47,995 bases of DNA from a virus, in the IMG/VR virus record IMGVR_UViG_3300005581_000023, positions 1 to 47,995 of that record, one strand, 5' to 3'. Under the pieces are notes generated by a model. That model saw only the letters and a list, made by a program, of their open reading frames with translations. It did no database searches and had not been told where the DNA came from. A program made the position numbers and the translations under genes. Each line of letters opens with the position of its first letter. The first letter of the stretch is position 1. Below are positions 14,240-22,926 of the stretch, piece after piece.

Positions 14240-14613
14240 TAGTTAATCCTTCCAATGATTCCTTGTGGGTTCCAGTTACTTGCAACATCATTACCAGCAG
14301 CAGATTTAGTTCCGCCTTCTACTTTTGCACCAGTCAATGCTCCATATCGGCTTCCTGATTGGTTAATGGGGTAGCCGCAGTCATAACAACGAGGAGCCGC
14401 GTTTTGTATTGCCATGTAGTTAGTTCCACCACACTCAGGGCATGAAGCGGTTTGACTTGCACTGCCAATTCGTAATGAAGGTGTTTGTGGTTGCGGTGCT
14501 TGGTACGGTGTCATCGGTTGCTGTGAGGGAGGCATTGGAACATCTGTTGGCCTTGCCTGTGGCTGCACTGGTTGTGTGCCTAGTTGTTTAGCCCACCAAT
14601 CTGCATTACTCAT
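14239..14613 (-). CDS. Zinc-ribbon protein with Pro/Gln-rich linker
   Basis: This 124-residue protein has a Pro/Gln-rich disordered stretch in its first half (about 18-45), then a zinc ribbon (CPECG and CYDCG, about 17 residues apart), and a Gly/Ser-rich tail. The start is taken at ATG 14613-14611, which overlaps the polA stop as ATGA and has GGAG at good distance; an in-frame ATG five codons earlier is less well placed. It sits between the polymerase and RecA-like genes, so a DNA-metabolism partner is plausible. No family recognised. Confidence 0.6.
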   Translation of the reverse strand: MSNADWWAKQLGTQPVQPQARPTDVPMPPSQQPMTPYQAPQPQTPSLRIGSASQTASCPECGGTNYMAIQNAAPRCYDCGYPINQSGSRYGALTGAKVEGGTKSAAGNDVASNWNPQGIIGRIN

Positions 14614-16610
14614 TTTGCTTCTCCCCATTTGTTAACTATTTTTACCTCGGCAATAAGAGGAACTGTAATCTCTGGAAGTTTGATGCCTTCCATAGACTCA
14701 CGAATTGCTTCCGCAACCTCTTCTGCAAGATCTTCACGAGCAACTGTAACGAGTTCGTCGTGCACAGTCAAAATAACATTAGCCCCTGGCTCATCAACAA
14801 AACAGGAATGGGCTCTTACCATTGCTAATTTCATTAAATCTGCTGCAGATCCTTGAATTACCGTGTTAAACGCCTGTCGATCTGCTCTAGCCTTTAACCC
14901 ACGCTCACGGCTCTTAAGTTCAGGGATGTAACGGCGTCGACCAAAGATAGTCTCAACATAAGGTATTGGAGCCTTTGCAGAGGCTTGGCGTATCACCTTT
15001 GCCTTGTACTTAGCAATGTCGTTAAACTGAGCCTCAAAACGGTTTAGAAGGTCTTTAGCAGCCGTTACAGAACACCCAATGCTTTGAGCAATCTTTTCAG
15101 GACCAACTCCGTACGCAATAGACAGCACAAGTACTTTACCTGCTTTACGGTCTACTCCCATAGTGTCACCAATAGTTGTGTAGATATCTCCACCGCTACG
15201 GTAATTCTCAACCATAATTGGGTCGTTTGAAAAAGAAGCAATAATTCTAGGTTCAATCTGTGAGTAGTCTGCCATGATCAACTTATGCCCTGGTGGTGCA
15301 ACAAATAGATTACGAATTAACTTTCCATACTGTCCACTACTAGGGATGTTTTGAAGGTTTGGATCACTACTGGAGAAACGACCTGTCTCTGCTCCGTGCG
15401 CTTTAAAATTTGTATGCACTTTGCCACTAATCATAAGGCTTTTTTTATCAACAATTTTTTCTTTACCCATTGTTGTCCGAGTGATCTCACCGCCAAGATA
15501 AGGCATAACGTAAGTAGTCATCAACTTGTTTAAGTCTTGATACTCCAAGATTGCATCTACTAGTTCATCTTTAGATCGGTAAAACTCTAAAGCATCTGAC
15601 GATACAGAAAAGTGCTTTATACCCAATGCTTCAGGATTATTTGCAGCAACTTCTTGCCCTTTTACCGTTAGAGCAACGCGAATACGAAGATTAGGTTTGA
15701 TTCCACGACCTTCAGGTGCGGGAGAAAACAACAACTCTTGTTTTTCTTTAACTGAATTCATTAAAAATGGTTTGCCAGTTAACTTCCAAGCCTTTGCTTT
15801 TGCCGCATCAATATCAATATCAAGTCGTGCTTTAAGTGCCTTTAACTCTTCAACATCGATCGTTGCCCCAGTCAACTCCATATCGCAAAGAGCAGCCACC
15901 ACATCCATCTCTAAAGCCCATACACGCTTTAAAGATCCCTCAAGGCGAGGCTCTAAAGCCTTGTATAACTTCCAAGTGACCTCGGCGTCAAAACCAGAAT
16001 AATGAGCAACGTCACTAAAAGAGTGAACCTCGACCATAGCACCAATACCTTTTTCAACTTTAATTCCTAAAACTTTTTCAGCACAGGCTGCAAGACCTAA
16101 AGCATTACGGTTTCTATTGTCAATAACAAACATTGCCATCAACGTGTCAAAAAATGGTTTAGTAGGGACTACACCACGGTAATACTTTGCAATCGACTTT
16201 AAATCAAACTTTACATTGTGACCAATTTTTAACTTGTTACTAAAAAATAATGGTTTTACTGCTTTAAACACGTCTCCAGGAAGAAGTTGCACAGGTGGCT
16301 CACCAAACACTGGTGTCCACTTGGCTTGATTCTTTGAGTAATCTGCGTCCGTTAATGTTTTGCCTGCATCAGATTTACGTTGACCACTTAAAAGAAGTTC
16401 TTTATCCCAATGCAAAAAATCACCGTTGGGATGTCCCATAGGTATAACATCTGTGCGGCCCTCTGTTGCAAACGAGATCCACATAACGTCGTTGACAACT
16501 GGTTGGATTCGATTCTCACCAACTGTTTCAACGTCAAAAGCAAACGCATCAACCTTGGAGTAAAACTCAACAAGGTCTTCTAACTGTTCTTTAGTCGTAA
16601 TAATATTCAT
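14610..16610 (-). CDS. polA: DNA polymerase I (family A)
   Basis: This 666-residue polymerase has a 3'-5' exonuclease domain (AFDVETVG with Asp26 and Glu28; GHNVKFD at 130-136; YSGFDAEV at 204-211) and a family A polymerase core. Core motifs are ETGRFSSSDPNLQNIP (408-423), motif A MADYSQIEPRI (447-456), motif B RKAGKVLVLSIAYG (488-501) and motif C VHDEL (616-620). No 5' nuclease domain is present, as is usual in phages. The residue matching E. coli Phe762 is Leu496. It would replicate the phage genome with the helicase, primase and ssDNA-binding-like genes upstream. ATG follows GAGGGGATTTAA, and an unusually long hairpin-bearing leader precedes it. Confidence 0.95.
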   Translation of the reverse strand: MNIITTKEQLEDLVEFYSKVDAFAFDVETVGENRIQPVVNDVMWISFATEGRTDVIPMGHPNGDFLHWDKELLLSGQRKSDAGKTLTDADYSKNQAKWTPVFGEPPVQLLPGDVFKAVKPLFFSNKLKIGHNVKFDLKSIAKYYRGVVPTKPFFDTLMAMFVIDNRNRNALGLAACAEKVLGIKVEKGIGAMVEVHSFSDVAHYSGFDAEVTWKLYKALEPRLEGSLKRVWALEMDVVAALCDMELTGATIDVEELKALKARLDIDIDAAKAKAWKLTGKPFLMNSVKEKQELLFSPAPEGRGIKPNLRIRVALTVKGQEVAANNPEALGIKHFSVSSDALEFYRSKDELVDAILEYQDLNKLMTTYVMPYLGGEITRTTMGKEKIVDKKSLMISGKVHTNFKAHGAETGRFSSSDPNLQNIPSSGQYGKLIRNLFVAPPGHKLIMADYSQIEPRIIASFSNDPIMVENYRSGGDIYTTIGDTMGVDRKAGKVLVLSIAYGVGPEKIAQSIGCSVTAAKDLLNRFEAQFNDIAKYKAKVIRQASAKAPIPYVETIFGRRRYIPELKSRERGLKARADRQAFNTVIQGSAADLMKLAMVRAHSCFVDEPGANVILTVHDELVTVAREDLAEEVAEAIRESMEGIKLPEITVPLIAEVKIVNKWGEAK

Positions 16611-16634
16611 TTAAATCCCCTCAAAAAGTGTAAT

Positions 16635-16674
16635 GTGAGAGAGCCTGTCCCTAGTAGTGAACAGACTCTCCCAC
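16635..16674 (-). terminator. 16-bp hairpin in the leader of polA (terminator or RNA-processing site)
   Basis: The 77-base gap between the ssDNA-binding-like gene and polA holds an inverted repeat: arms 16635-16650 and 16659-16674, 16 pairs including three G-U wobbles, with an eight-base loop. On the minus strand a TTTTT follows only after about eight bases, so a textbook intrinsic terminator is not certain. It could be a partial terminator, a processing site or an mRNA stabiliser. It is among the longest gene-free gaps in the replication block. Confidence 0.55.
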
Positions 16675-16687
16675 GGTGGAAGTGTGC

Positions 16688-17335
16688 TTACGCTACAGAG
16701 CGAGCAACCTCAAGCATTTCGGAGCGAGGGGTCTCTCGAATAACTTCTGCTGTGAACGGTACAGCGGCTACTACTAACTCTTGAACAGCGTCGCTACTCA
16801 ACTTCCATTCCTCAGCCAGGTCACGCCCACGAACAAAGTTGAGGGTGTACTGTGTTGTTGGTCCTGAACCTAGGCGAGAAACTTCCCAGAACTCCTTTGA
16901 AAGAGGTCCTTTACGCTCATCGTCATGCGCCTTCTTAATCTGGCGTGCAAGTGATGGTGGTGCTGTAAGGATTTGAACTCCTTGTACATCCCCTGAAAGT
17001 ACAAGTACGTTGAATGAGAACTTGCCACGTGGCTTGTCTCCAATGATGTCGCACATTGGGCATGTATCCCCAATGCAAACAAAGGACTTCTTACCCTTTG
17101 GGCGTTCAATCCAGTGTTGTTCGTATGAAGCAAATGGCTGATCTTCAAGAAACTTTACAAGTTGTGGTTCATCGCTGAACTTGAAGTCAGTTGGGAACTC
17201 AGAAGAGTTCTCTTGTACGAGTGAGTCGAAAGCATCCCAGCCTTGCTGGACTGTTGTTCCGACCTTGGGCATTGCATCTTCGGTATCTTCAGACAGATAC
17301 GCATCTGCCTCTACCGTTGGTTTTGTGATGGGCAT
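16688..17335 (-). CDS. Putative single-stranded-DNA-binding protein
   Basis: This 215-residue protein resembles the phage proteins taken to be ssDNA-binding in actinobacterial phages. It has an FSDEPQLVKFLEDQPFASYEQHW segment at about 53-75, a KKSFVCIGDTCPMCDIIGDKPR zinc-knuckle segment near 82-103, then a beta-rich core (FSFNVLVLSG) of OB-fold appearance. An acidic C-terminal tail of the bacterial SSB type is not obvious. The ATG has AAAGGA upstream. Its place directly before polA and after a MerR-like gene supports a replication role; the ssDNA-binding call is partly by context. Confidence 0.6.
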   Translation of the reverse strand: MPITKPTVEADAYLSEDTEDAMPKVGTTVQQGWDAFDSLVQENSSEFPTDFKFSDEPQLVKFLEDQPFASYEQHWIERPKGKKSFVCIGDTCPMCDIIGDKPRGKFSFNVLVLSGDVQGVQILTAPPSLARQIKKAHDDERKGPLSKEFWEVSRLGSGPTTQYTLNFVRGRDLAEEWKLSSDAVQELVVAAVPFTAEVIRETPRSEMLEVARSVA

Positions 17336-17357
17336 TTGTTTCCTTTGGTAATGAGAC

Positions 17358-17834
17358 CTATTGGCTCTCGGTGGATGTGATGACTTTCCAGTTTTTTACT
17401 AAAGTTTCTGTAAGGTCATCGTGTTGGCTCCACTCTACACGAGCGGCGCCTAGTAAGCCTCTACGATTAAACTCTTCAATCGTAGATTCAATGAGCGCTC
17501 TGGTGTACACACGATTGCCACCAGTCTTTTGACCCTTTAAGGTTTTAGACCGAAGACGATACGGTGCACGTGGGATATACCCTTTGCGCTCCCATAAACG
17601 GATCGTAACAATTGTCTTTTCTAAAGCCAACGCAAGTGCGCCGATAGTAAAGACTTCTGTTTCTTCTCCATTTAACGTTTTAATAATTGGGTTTGCATCC
17701 CAACCATTACTCTCACCGCTTTTACGGCGAGAAACTTTTAGATCTAAATCACGACGTTTGCGTTTTGACCCAGGAACATACTCAAGGTCAGCGAATGCTG
17801 CCTCGATCTCATCCTGCCCACGCAACCCCGCCAT
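17358..17834 (-). CDS. MerR-like helix-turn-helix protein
   Basis: This 158-residue protein has a central winged-helix segment of MerR type at about 62-115: FTIGALALALEKTIVTIRLWERKGYIP followed by a basic wing and NRVYTRALIE. The flanks are polar, with a basic N-terminal arm (SKRKRRDLDLKVSRRK). A protein of this design would bind DNA as a regulator or replication accessory. There is no effector-binding domain. It lies between the hypothetical gene at 17.8-18.3 kb and the ssDNA-binding-like gene. Confidence 0.7.
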   Translation of the reverse strand: MAGLRGQDEIEAAFADLEYVPGSKRKRRDLDLKVSRRKSGESNGWDANPIIKTLNGEETEVFTIGALALALEKTIVTIRLWERKGYIPRAPYRLRSKTLKGQKTGGNRVYTRALIESTIEEFNRRGLLGAARVEWSQHDDLTETLVKNWKVITSTESQ

Positions 17835-17837
17835 TGA

Positions 17838-18278
17838 TTATCTCTTCTTCATTACTAATGCCCACACTACGCTCTGTGGGTACATCTCTTCAATTTCTTC
17901 CTCAGTAAGTTCGTCGCTATACAAAGCGGCCATAAGCGCATCTTCATCAACAATTTCCTTAGTTACAATGAGAGTGTCACGCAAACCCTTTTTTTCAATA
18001 AGTGCAAAGGCACGTGTTTCATCAATCTTACGACTTACTCTGCGTTGTTTTACAACAGCAACAATGCCGTCAATGTCTTCTGATAATTCAATTACAATAT
18101 TTCCAGATGAATCAGGTTCTCCGTCAACATCAAGTTTTTCAAACAACTTTTCTTTGGCTTCTTTTTGTTGCTTTTCCCAATATTCAAGTTGTCGCTTAAT
18201 AAAAGCATAGTTTTTTGCTTGTGCTGAAAAATCATCTGCATCAGCACTTCGTGGTTCTGTTGGTTTTACTCTTGCCAT
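17838..18278 (-). CDS. Hypothetical helical protein, 146 aa
   Basis: This 146-residue protein has a charged coiled-coil-like helix from about 20 to 48 (KRQLEYWEKQQKEAKEKLFEK), a beta-hairpin like segment with a basic RVSRKIDET motif near 80, and an acidic helix toward the end (ELTEEEIEEMYPQ). The ATG is preceded by AAGGGGGAA. It sits between the SNF2-like helicase and the HTH gene. Similar small helical proteins occur beside phage helicases; no function is shown. Confidence 0.55.
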   Translation of the reverse strand: MARVKPTEPRSADADDFSAQAKNYAFIKRQLEYWEKQQKEAKEKLFEKLDVDGEPDSSGNIVIELSEDIDGIVAVVKQRRVSRKIDETRAFALIEKKGLRDTLIVTKEIVDEDALMAALYSDELTEEEIEEMYPQSVVWALVMKKR

Positions 18279-18287
18279 ATTTCCCCC

Positions 18288-19844
18288 TTACGGTCTTTCC
18301 TTCTGTAAGAACCCTATCAGGCTTCCAACAGTCAGGTCAACTCCTCCTTTGGAGTTAATTCCTTGCCCATCCATCACTGCGTCCGCTACAGCGTTCTTCT
18401 GCTGGAGCATATCATGTTGACGTTCTTCTATTGAATTCCCAACAATGATGTCTTGAATAGTAATACTAGGCCAACGGCTTGAGGCTCGTTTGATGCGCCC
18501 ATTGCGTTGTACCGCTAATCCCGCTGACCAGGGCAGATCGTAATTTACTAACAAGTTTGCGTTGGGCAAATCAACCCCGTATCCACCCGCGTCTGAAGAT
18601 ATAAACACACGGCAATCTGGATCAGTCAAGAACTTCTCTTTGCTGGCTTCTTTTTCTTTGGCGTTCATACTGCCTGTGTAAAGGGTCCCACCTAACTCTG
18701 CGTGTATTAATTCCAACATACCTACCCACGATGTAAACACAACAACTTTTGCGTCTGGGTCTGTGTCTAGGTGATCAGTTACATATGTTTTTAATTCTTG
18801 CAGTTTCTGAGATTTAACTACCCCTTCTAACAATCCTCGTGCTTTTAAACTTGACGCATAAGCGCTTCCATTTCCTTGCTGTTCCTCAAATAATTTAGCG
18901 CTACTTTCCAGTAGTTGTGGGTGATCACAGAGCATACGTAAGGCAGTGATTTTAGACATAATTGATCCACGCATCATATCTGCAGGACTTCCTATTTTAT
19001 TTTCGTGGCCGTAGTGAGCAAACAATGAAAACGATGCACCAAGAAGTTGTTGCGCCTCAATTAATTCATTACTTAATTCATCAGCAATAAAGTTATAGAG
19101 AGAAGCGGTTTTTTTATCTAAAGCAATAGTTATTGGATCTCGGTATAGGGTGTCTGGAAGATACGGCGCTACGTCTGGATCAGTTTGAATCTTTCTTACC
19201 GATGCTTGTTTCATTTTTTCGTGGAATACATTTAAATTGCGATAACGCTGAACTCCACCAAAATGATTGCGTACAATAAACGTTTGATCGAATAGATCAA
19301 AACGACCCAGAAGAGTGTCATCAACAAATTGCATAATGCTATAGACCTCTTCTGGCCTGCCATTTTCAATCGGAGTGCCAGTTAACGCAAACCTAATAGG
19401 TACTTTCGATGCCAGTTTTTTTACAGCCTTTGAACGCTTAGACCTAAATCCTTTAATTGCTGTTGCTTCGTCACAAATAACTGCGCCCCATTCGTAGTCT
19501 TTAATAAGGTCCCAATCAGCAACAATTGTTTCGTAATTACAAATTAAATAGTTGGTTGATTCTGCCCAACTTTTAACCCTAGAAGTTTTAGACCCATCAA
19601 TTACCGTGGTTGTTGCGTTAGAAAATTTATTTATTTCTTTTTGCCACTGGTACTTAAGACTAGATAATGCAATTACTAGTACTGGTTTGGTAATAGCGCC
19701 GTTATTTTTTAATTTTTCTACAGCAGCAATAGTCATACAAGTTTTACCAAGACCCATCTCATAAGCAACCAACATCTTTTTACGTAACACCATACGGTCA
19801 ACTGCTTCAACCTGGTATGGTTTTAAAGTCCCATTAAATGTCAT
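18288..19844 (-). CDS. SNF2-type DEAD/DEAH-box helicase
   Basis: This 518-residue protein is a superfamily 2 SNF2-like ATPase. Motif I is EMGLGKT (29-35), motif II DEAT (125-128), motif III LTGTP (154-158), and the C-terminal RecA domain has VVFTSWVGMLELI, a SSDAGGYGVDLPNANLLVNYDLPW segment in two parts, and the motif VI region QRNGRIKRASS. These enzymes translocate on duplex DNA. The start is taken at ATG 19844-19842, where homology begins (GTLKPYQVEAV); a GTG 12 codons earlier with GGAG upstream is possible. It overlaps the small zinc-finger gene by 11 bases. Confidence 0.88.
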   Translation of the reverse strand: MTFNGTLKPYQVEAVDRMVLRKKMLVAYEMGLGKTCMTIAAVEKLKNNGAITKPVLVIALSSLKYQWQKEINKFSNATTTVIDGSKTSRVKSWAESTNYLICNYETIVADWDLIKDYEWGAVICDEATAIKGFRSKRSKAVKKLASKVPIRFALTGTPIENGRPEEVYSIMQFVDDTLLGRFDLFDQTFIVRNHFGGVQRYRNLNVFHEKMKQASVRKIQTDPDVAPYLPDTLYRDPITIALDKKTASLYNFIADELSNELIEAQQLLGASFSLFAHYGHENKIGSPADMMRGSIMSKITALRMLCDHPQLLESSAKLFEEQQGNGSAYASSLKARGLLEGVVKSQKLQELKTYVTDHLDTDPDAKVVVFTSWVGMLELIHAELGGTLYTGSMNAKEKEASKEKFLTDPDCRVFISSDAGGYGVDLPNANLLVNYDLPWSAGLAVQRNGRIKRASSRWPSITIQDIIVGNSIEERQHDMLQQKNAVADAVMDGQGINSKGGVDLTVGSLIGFLQKERP

Positions 19845-20010
19845 TGTCAATAGGGGTTGGTGCAGTCGCCAGGGCCCCACAAAGATGACACTCCATATCT
19901 AACATATAAAGTGAAATTTCTCCGTCCTCAAACATTGCTTTTATATTCCAAAGTGTAGAACCACAAATACACACGTGTAAGGGGCGGTCTCTGTCTCTTA
20001 GGTCCATCAT
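19834..20010 (-). CDS. Small zinc-finger-like protein, 58 aa
   Basis: This 58-residue frame runs from ATG 20010-20008 to TAA 19836-19834. It has CICG at residues 14-17 and CHLCG at 41-45, the two halves of a small zinc ribbon, separated by an acidic and aromatic stretch. The ATG overlaps the primase stop as ATGA. It lies between primase and SNF2-like helicase, so it may be a small replication partner, though no function can be read from it. Confidence 0.65.
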   Translation of the reverse strand: MMDLRDRDRPLHVCICGSTLWNIKAMFEDGEISLYMLDMECHLCGALATAPTPIDNDI

Positions 20011-20939
20011 AGATAAGCAGCCTTCCCTAAAATAGAAGTCTTTGCAGTCTTAATTCCATGCTCAATCTCTGCTTCGGTCATATCGCCCACGTCTTTGACG
20101 TCAATACCCTTGTAATTAAAATAATAAAGATCCATACCGTACTTCCGAGCAAATACACGTAGTTGTTCATTGGCGGTGTAACCAGCCTTGTCATTGTCAA
20201 AAGCAGCAATAACCTTTGAAGCACGTCGTAGGATCTTTGCTTGCTCTTCGCTCATAATTGCACCAAAGGTAGATACTGAGTTGTGCCCAAGACCCGTTAA
20301 CCGAACTGAGTCTAAAGGTGACTCGACAACAATGAGGTCGTGTTCTGAACTCATCACCTGAACACCGAAGACAGTTTTAGATTTTTTTACTCCTGCTGGT
20401 TGGTTCTTAAAGAACCGTCCTCTTGCTCCCTTTTCTTGCCACCCTAGCAACGCCCCACTGTCTGCGTCTCTAATTGGCAAAATCCATGCTTCGTTTTTTG
20501 TATCCCAAAGAACGCCGTGCACAGTAACTGCTCCTCGTTTTAAAAATCTTTTCTTAAGTTCAATATCTGGTGGATCGGTGTAAACGGCCAATCGAGCCTC
20601 TGACATCGCGATCGTCTCTTCTGGTTGCACATACTGTGGGAGATCTTTAATTCGGCGCATAAGGGAATCTAGAGGGACTTCTGCACCCTCCCCTATGTAA
20701 TCCTGTGCATCAAAATAAGATATCCCCTTAACGTCAGCAACAAGGGTGTAGATGTTTCCCTTGTAACCACAAGAAAAACAAATGTGTGCTCCGCTTTCAG
20801 AGTTTATCCACCACGAAGGGAAGTGGTCTTCTTTTCCTGTGCGCTTTTTGTGCATAGGGCAAAGTCCGTTGACCTCTGCTCCACGTTGGGCGTAAAGAGA
20901 TAGATCTAAATTAAAAAGGATCTTCTCAACATCGATCAC
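20007..20939 (-). CDS. DnaG-like DNA primase
   Basis: This 310-residue protein carries a zinc-binding N-terminal domain (CPMH at 27-30, CFSCG at 54-58) and a TOPRIM domain (VVESPLDS with Glu206, then AAFDNDKAG with Asp248 and Asp250), the two catalytic parts of bacterial-type primases. The start is read as GTG 20939-20937, which overlaps the helicase stop as GTGA and has GGAG six or seven bases upstream; an upstream ATG would make a 34-base overlap. It is shorter than host DnaG and lacks a helicase-binding domain. It would make primers with the adjacent DnaB-like helicase. Confidence 0.85.
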   Translation of the reverse strand: MIDVEKILFNLDLSLYAQRGAEVNGLCPMHKKRTGKEDHFPSWWINSESGAHICFSCGYKGNIYTLVADVKGISYFDAQDYIGEGAEVPLDSLMRRIKDLPQYVQPEETIAMSEARLAVYTDPPDIELKKRFLKRGAVTVHGVLWDTKNEAWILPIRDADSGALLGWQEKGARGRFFKNQPAGVKKSKTVFGVQVMSSEHDLIVVESPLDSVRLTGLGHNSVSTFGAIMSEEQAKILRRASKVIAAFDNDKAGYTANEQLRVFARKYGMDLYYFNYKGIDVKDVGDMTEAEIEHGIKTAKTSILGKAAYL

Positions 20940-22186
20940 CGCCGACTCCAGTCGGAGCAGTACTTGCACTTAAACACTTCGTCTTCGTCGTGGAAACACC
21001 CAGTCTCCCAACGCCATGTCAAAGCGGTTTCCGTAGGACCACAGTTACGGCTTGCAACTACCTTTAAGTTACGTAGTTCTTCATCCTCTTCAATTGGTTC
21101 AAGTCCCAATATGACGTCCGAGTCTTGGAAGAAAGAAGATGAGTAACCAATAGAATCTGCAGTAACTTTTCCAGCACGCATTTTCCAAAGCAAAGTTTGT
21201 GTAGTAATAACAACTGGTTTATGAATCTTTTGAGCCAACCGTTTAAGGGCACGAGTAATGTTGGTAATTGCTTGTGGAGTATTCATTTCCCCTGTAATTT
21301 CATCAAGCATCAAATAAACACCATCAACAAACACAATGTCTGGTTTGGTTTGCTCAATCTTGGCAGCCAATGCAGAGACAGTAATTCCATTAACAGCATC
21401 CACAAGGTGAAAAGAATGCTCTTTTTCCATCTCATTTAGAACATCAATGTAACGCGCTTCTTCTGCAGGAAGTAACTTTCCACGACGTAAACGTCCGTGA
21501 GAAATGTTTGATCTCATCGCATCGTGTCGTTGTTGCTGCTCATGGTTGTTCATCTCAAAAGATTGAAACATAGGGATCTTTCCCTGACGGTGAATATTAA
21601 TAGCCATCTTTAATGCAATCTGAGATTTACCTGTCTTAGGAGGAGCAATAATCGTAACTAATTGGCCTCCCTGCAAACCAGCAGTGGCCTCATCAATCTT
21701 TGCAAAACCAGTAGGTATACCTAAAAATTCTGAGTTCTGCAATGATTGATAATCTTTGTAACGTTCTTCAGTGTTCTTAGTTAAATCAATTTCGTGAGTG
21801 CCAAGTACGCCTTGCTCGTTAACTCTAGTAATAGTTGCTTCCATAGCAAGAAGCGCTGACTCATGGTTGTTTTCCTGCAGTTGCTCTACAGCAGTTTCAA
21901 GACCCTGCCGTGTAAGCATTCGACGACGAAACTCAACCATCGTGTCAAGTAAATACTCAATGTTGTCTTGTACATCTAACACTTTGTAATTTGGGTAGTG
22001 ATCTTTAACAGTTACGGCAGTTGGGACCTCGCTATATTCAGCGTAATGCTTTCGTACAAAAGCCCAAACCCTTTTGTTATCGTCGTCAAGAAACCAAGAA
22101 TCGGTAATGCCACGTTGTAGGGCAGGAGTGATTTCGCGGTCACGGATAACTTTACTGACTAACCGCGCTTCGTTATCTGCCGCCAT
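20936..22186 (-). CDS. DnaB-like replicative helicase
   Basis: This 416-residue protein has a short helical N-terminal domain (about 1-130) and a RecA-fold C-terminal domain: Walker A APPKTGKS (181-188), the QSFEMNNHEQQQR segment (208-220), Walker B IVFVDG (284-289) and VITTQ as the H3-like motif. It should encircle DNA and unwind the fork. The last 15 residues contain CKYC preceded by another Cys and His, a possible zinc-binding tail. Its ATG has GGGAGG upstream and its stop overlaps the primase start. Confidence 0.88.
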   Translation of the reverse strand: MAADNEARLVSKVIRDREITPALQRGITDSWFLDDDNKRVWAFVRKHYAEYSEVPTAVTVKDHYPNYKVLDVQDNIEYLLDTMVEFRRRMLTRQGLETAVEQLQENNHESALLAMEATITRVNEQGVLGTHEIDLTKNTEERYKDYQSLQNSEFLGIPTGFAKIDEATAGLQGGQLVTIIAPPKTGKSQIALKMAINIHRQGKIPMFQSFEMNNHEQQQRHDAMRSNISHGRLRRGKLLPAEEARYIDVLNEMEKEHSFHLVDAVNGITVSALAAKIEQTKPDIVFVDGVYLMLDEITGEMNTPQAITNITRALKRLAQKIHKPVVITTQTLLWKMRAGKVTADSIGYSSSFFQDSDVILGLEPIEEDEELRNLKVVASRNCGPTETALTWRWETGCFHDEDEVFKCKYCSDWSRR

Positions 22187-22204
22187 GTGCCCTCCCTCAA
22201 GGGA

Positions 22205-22621
22205 TTAGATGTTGTCTATTTGTACACCAGCAGAGCCGTATCGTGCAACTCTGTTAGGGATATCTAGTACTGCTTTTAAATTAGGACGGTACGGTAACCC
22301 AACAATTAACTCATCAACATCTTCGTAAAGTTGCCAATAATTAAATGGATTAACTACCCGTCGTTCAAGCGTGTCAAACGCCTTGTCTAACAATTCCTCA
22401 GTCCAACCTTCGGATTCAAAACCAGCAAGTTCAAGTGATATCTCGTATTTGTTAGACATAATCCACAACTTGTTTGCGTTTTGCGCATCTATCTTTCCTA
22501 TTTTAAAGGAAATTTTTTTAGATAAAAATGTTTTAGTCTCTACTTCTGCAAGTCCAATAACAAGATCTGTCACACACACAATTTGCGGTGAGGAGACGTT
22601 TGAAATGTCCCCGTTTTTCAT
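22205..22621 (-). CDS. Hypothetical protein, 138 aa
   Basis: This 138-residue protein has a beta-rich N-terminal half and a helix near 75-92 (WTEELLDKAFDTLERRVV). The C-terminal half is conserved-looking (NPFNYWQLYEDVDELIVGLP then PNRVARYGSAG). I do not recognise a family. Its ATG overlaps the SWIM-domain gene as ATGA, placing it between the helicase-loader set and the DnaB-like gene. A replication-associated role is by context only. Confidence 0.5.
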   Translation of the reverse strand: MKNGDISNVSSPQIVCVTDLVIGLAEVETKTFLSKKISFKIGKIDAQNANKLWIMSNKYEISLELAGFESEGWTEELLDKAFDTLERRVVNPFNYWQLYEDVDELIVGLPYRPNLKAVLDIPNRVARYGSAGVQIDNI

Positions 22622-22926
22622 AGCACTTCAACTTTAGCGTACCTTACCACGAAGTCTCTAAACTTCTTAGGATCCTCGTTTGCTTCAACAGCGACGCTCT
22701 CAGGTACCTCATTAGGGACTGATATGGAGTAATGCCCTTGGTTTAACTTCATCTTTGTATTGACAAAAATAGTGTGTTTACAAGAAAACAACTTCTTCCA
22801 AACAGGGCAACTGCATCGAGTACTTTTTGTGTCAGTATCAACTTCAACTTCAAAAATTCCAGCACCTTGAGAAGAAAGAAACAGTTGAACAGTTCTCCAT
22901 GGACTTTCCATATTCTTCCTTTTCAT
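22618..22926 (-). CDS. SWIM zinc-finger protein
   Basis: This 102-residue protein contains the SWIM pattern CxC-x8-CxH: Cys38, Cys40, Cys49 and His51, in RCSCPVWKKLFSCKH. SWIM fingers bind DNA or protein and occur in SNF2 ATPases, recombination mediators and transposases; here the finger stands nearly alone. It is flanked by the DnaC-like loader and a hypothetical protein. The ATG at 22926 overlaps the previous stop as ATGA; an ATG five codons later has AAGGAAG upstream and is an alternative. It might act with the SNF2-like helicase encoded nearby, which is inference. Confidence 0.7.
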   Translation of the reverse strand: MKRKNMESPWRTVQLFLSSQGAGIFEVEVDTDTKSTRCSCPVWKKLFSCKHTIFVNTKMKLNQGHYSISVPNEVPESVAVEANEDPKKFRDFVVRYAKVEVL

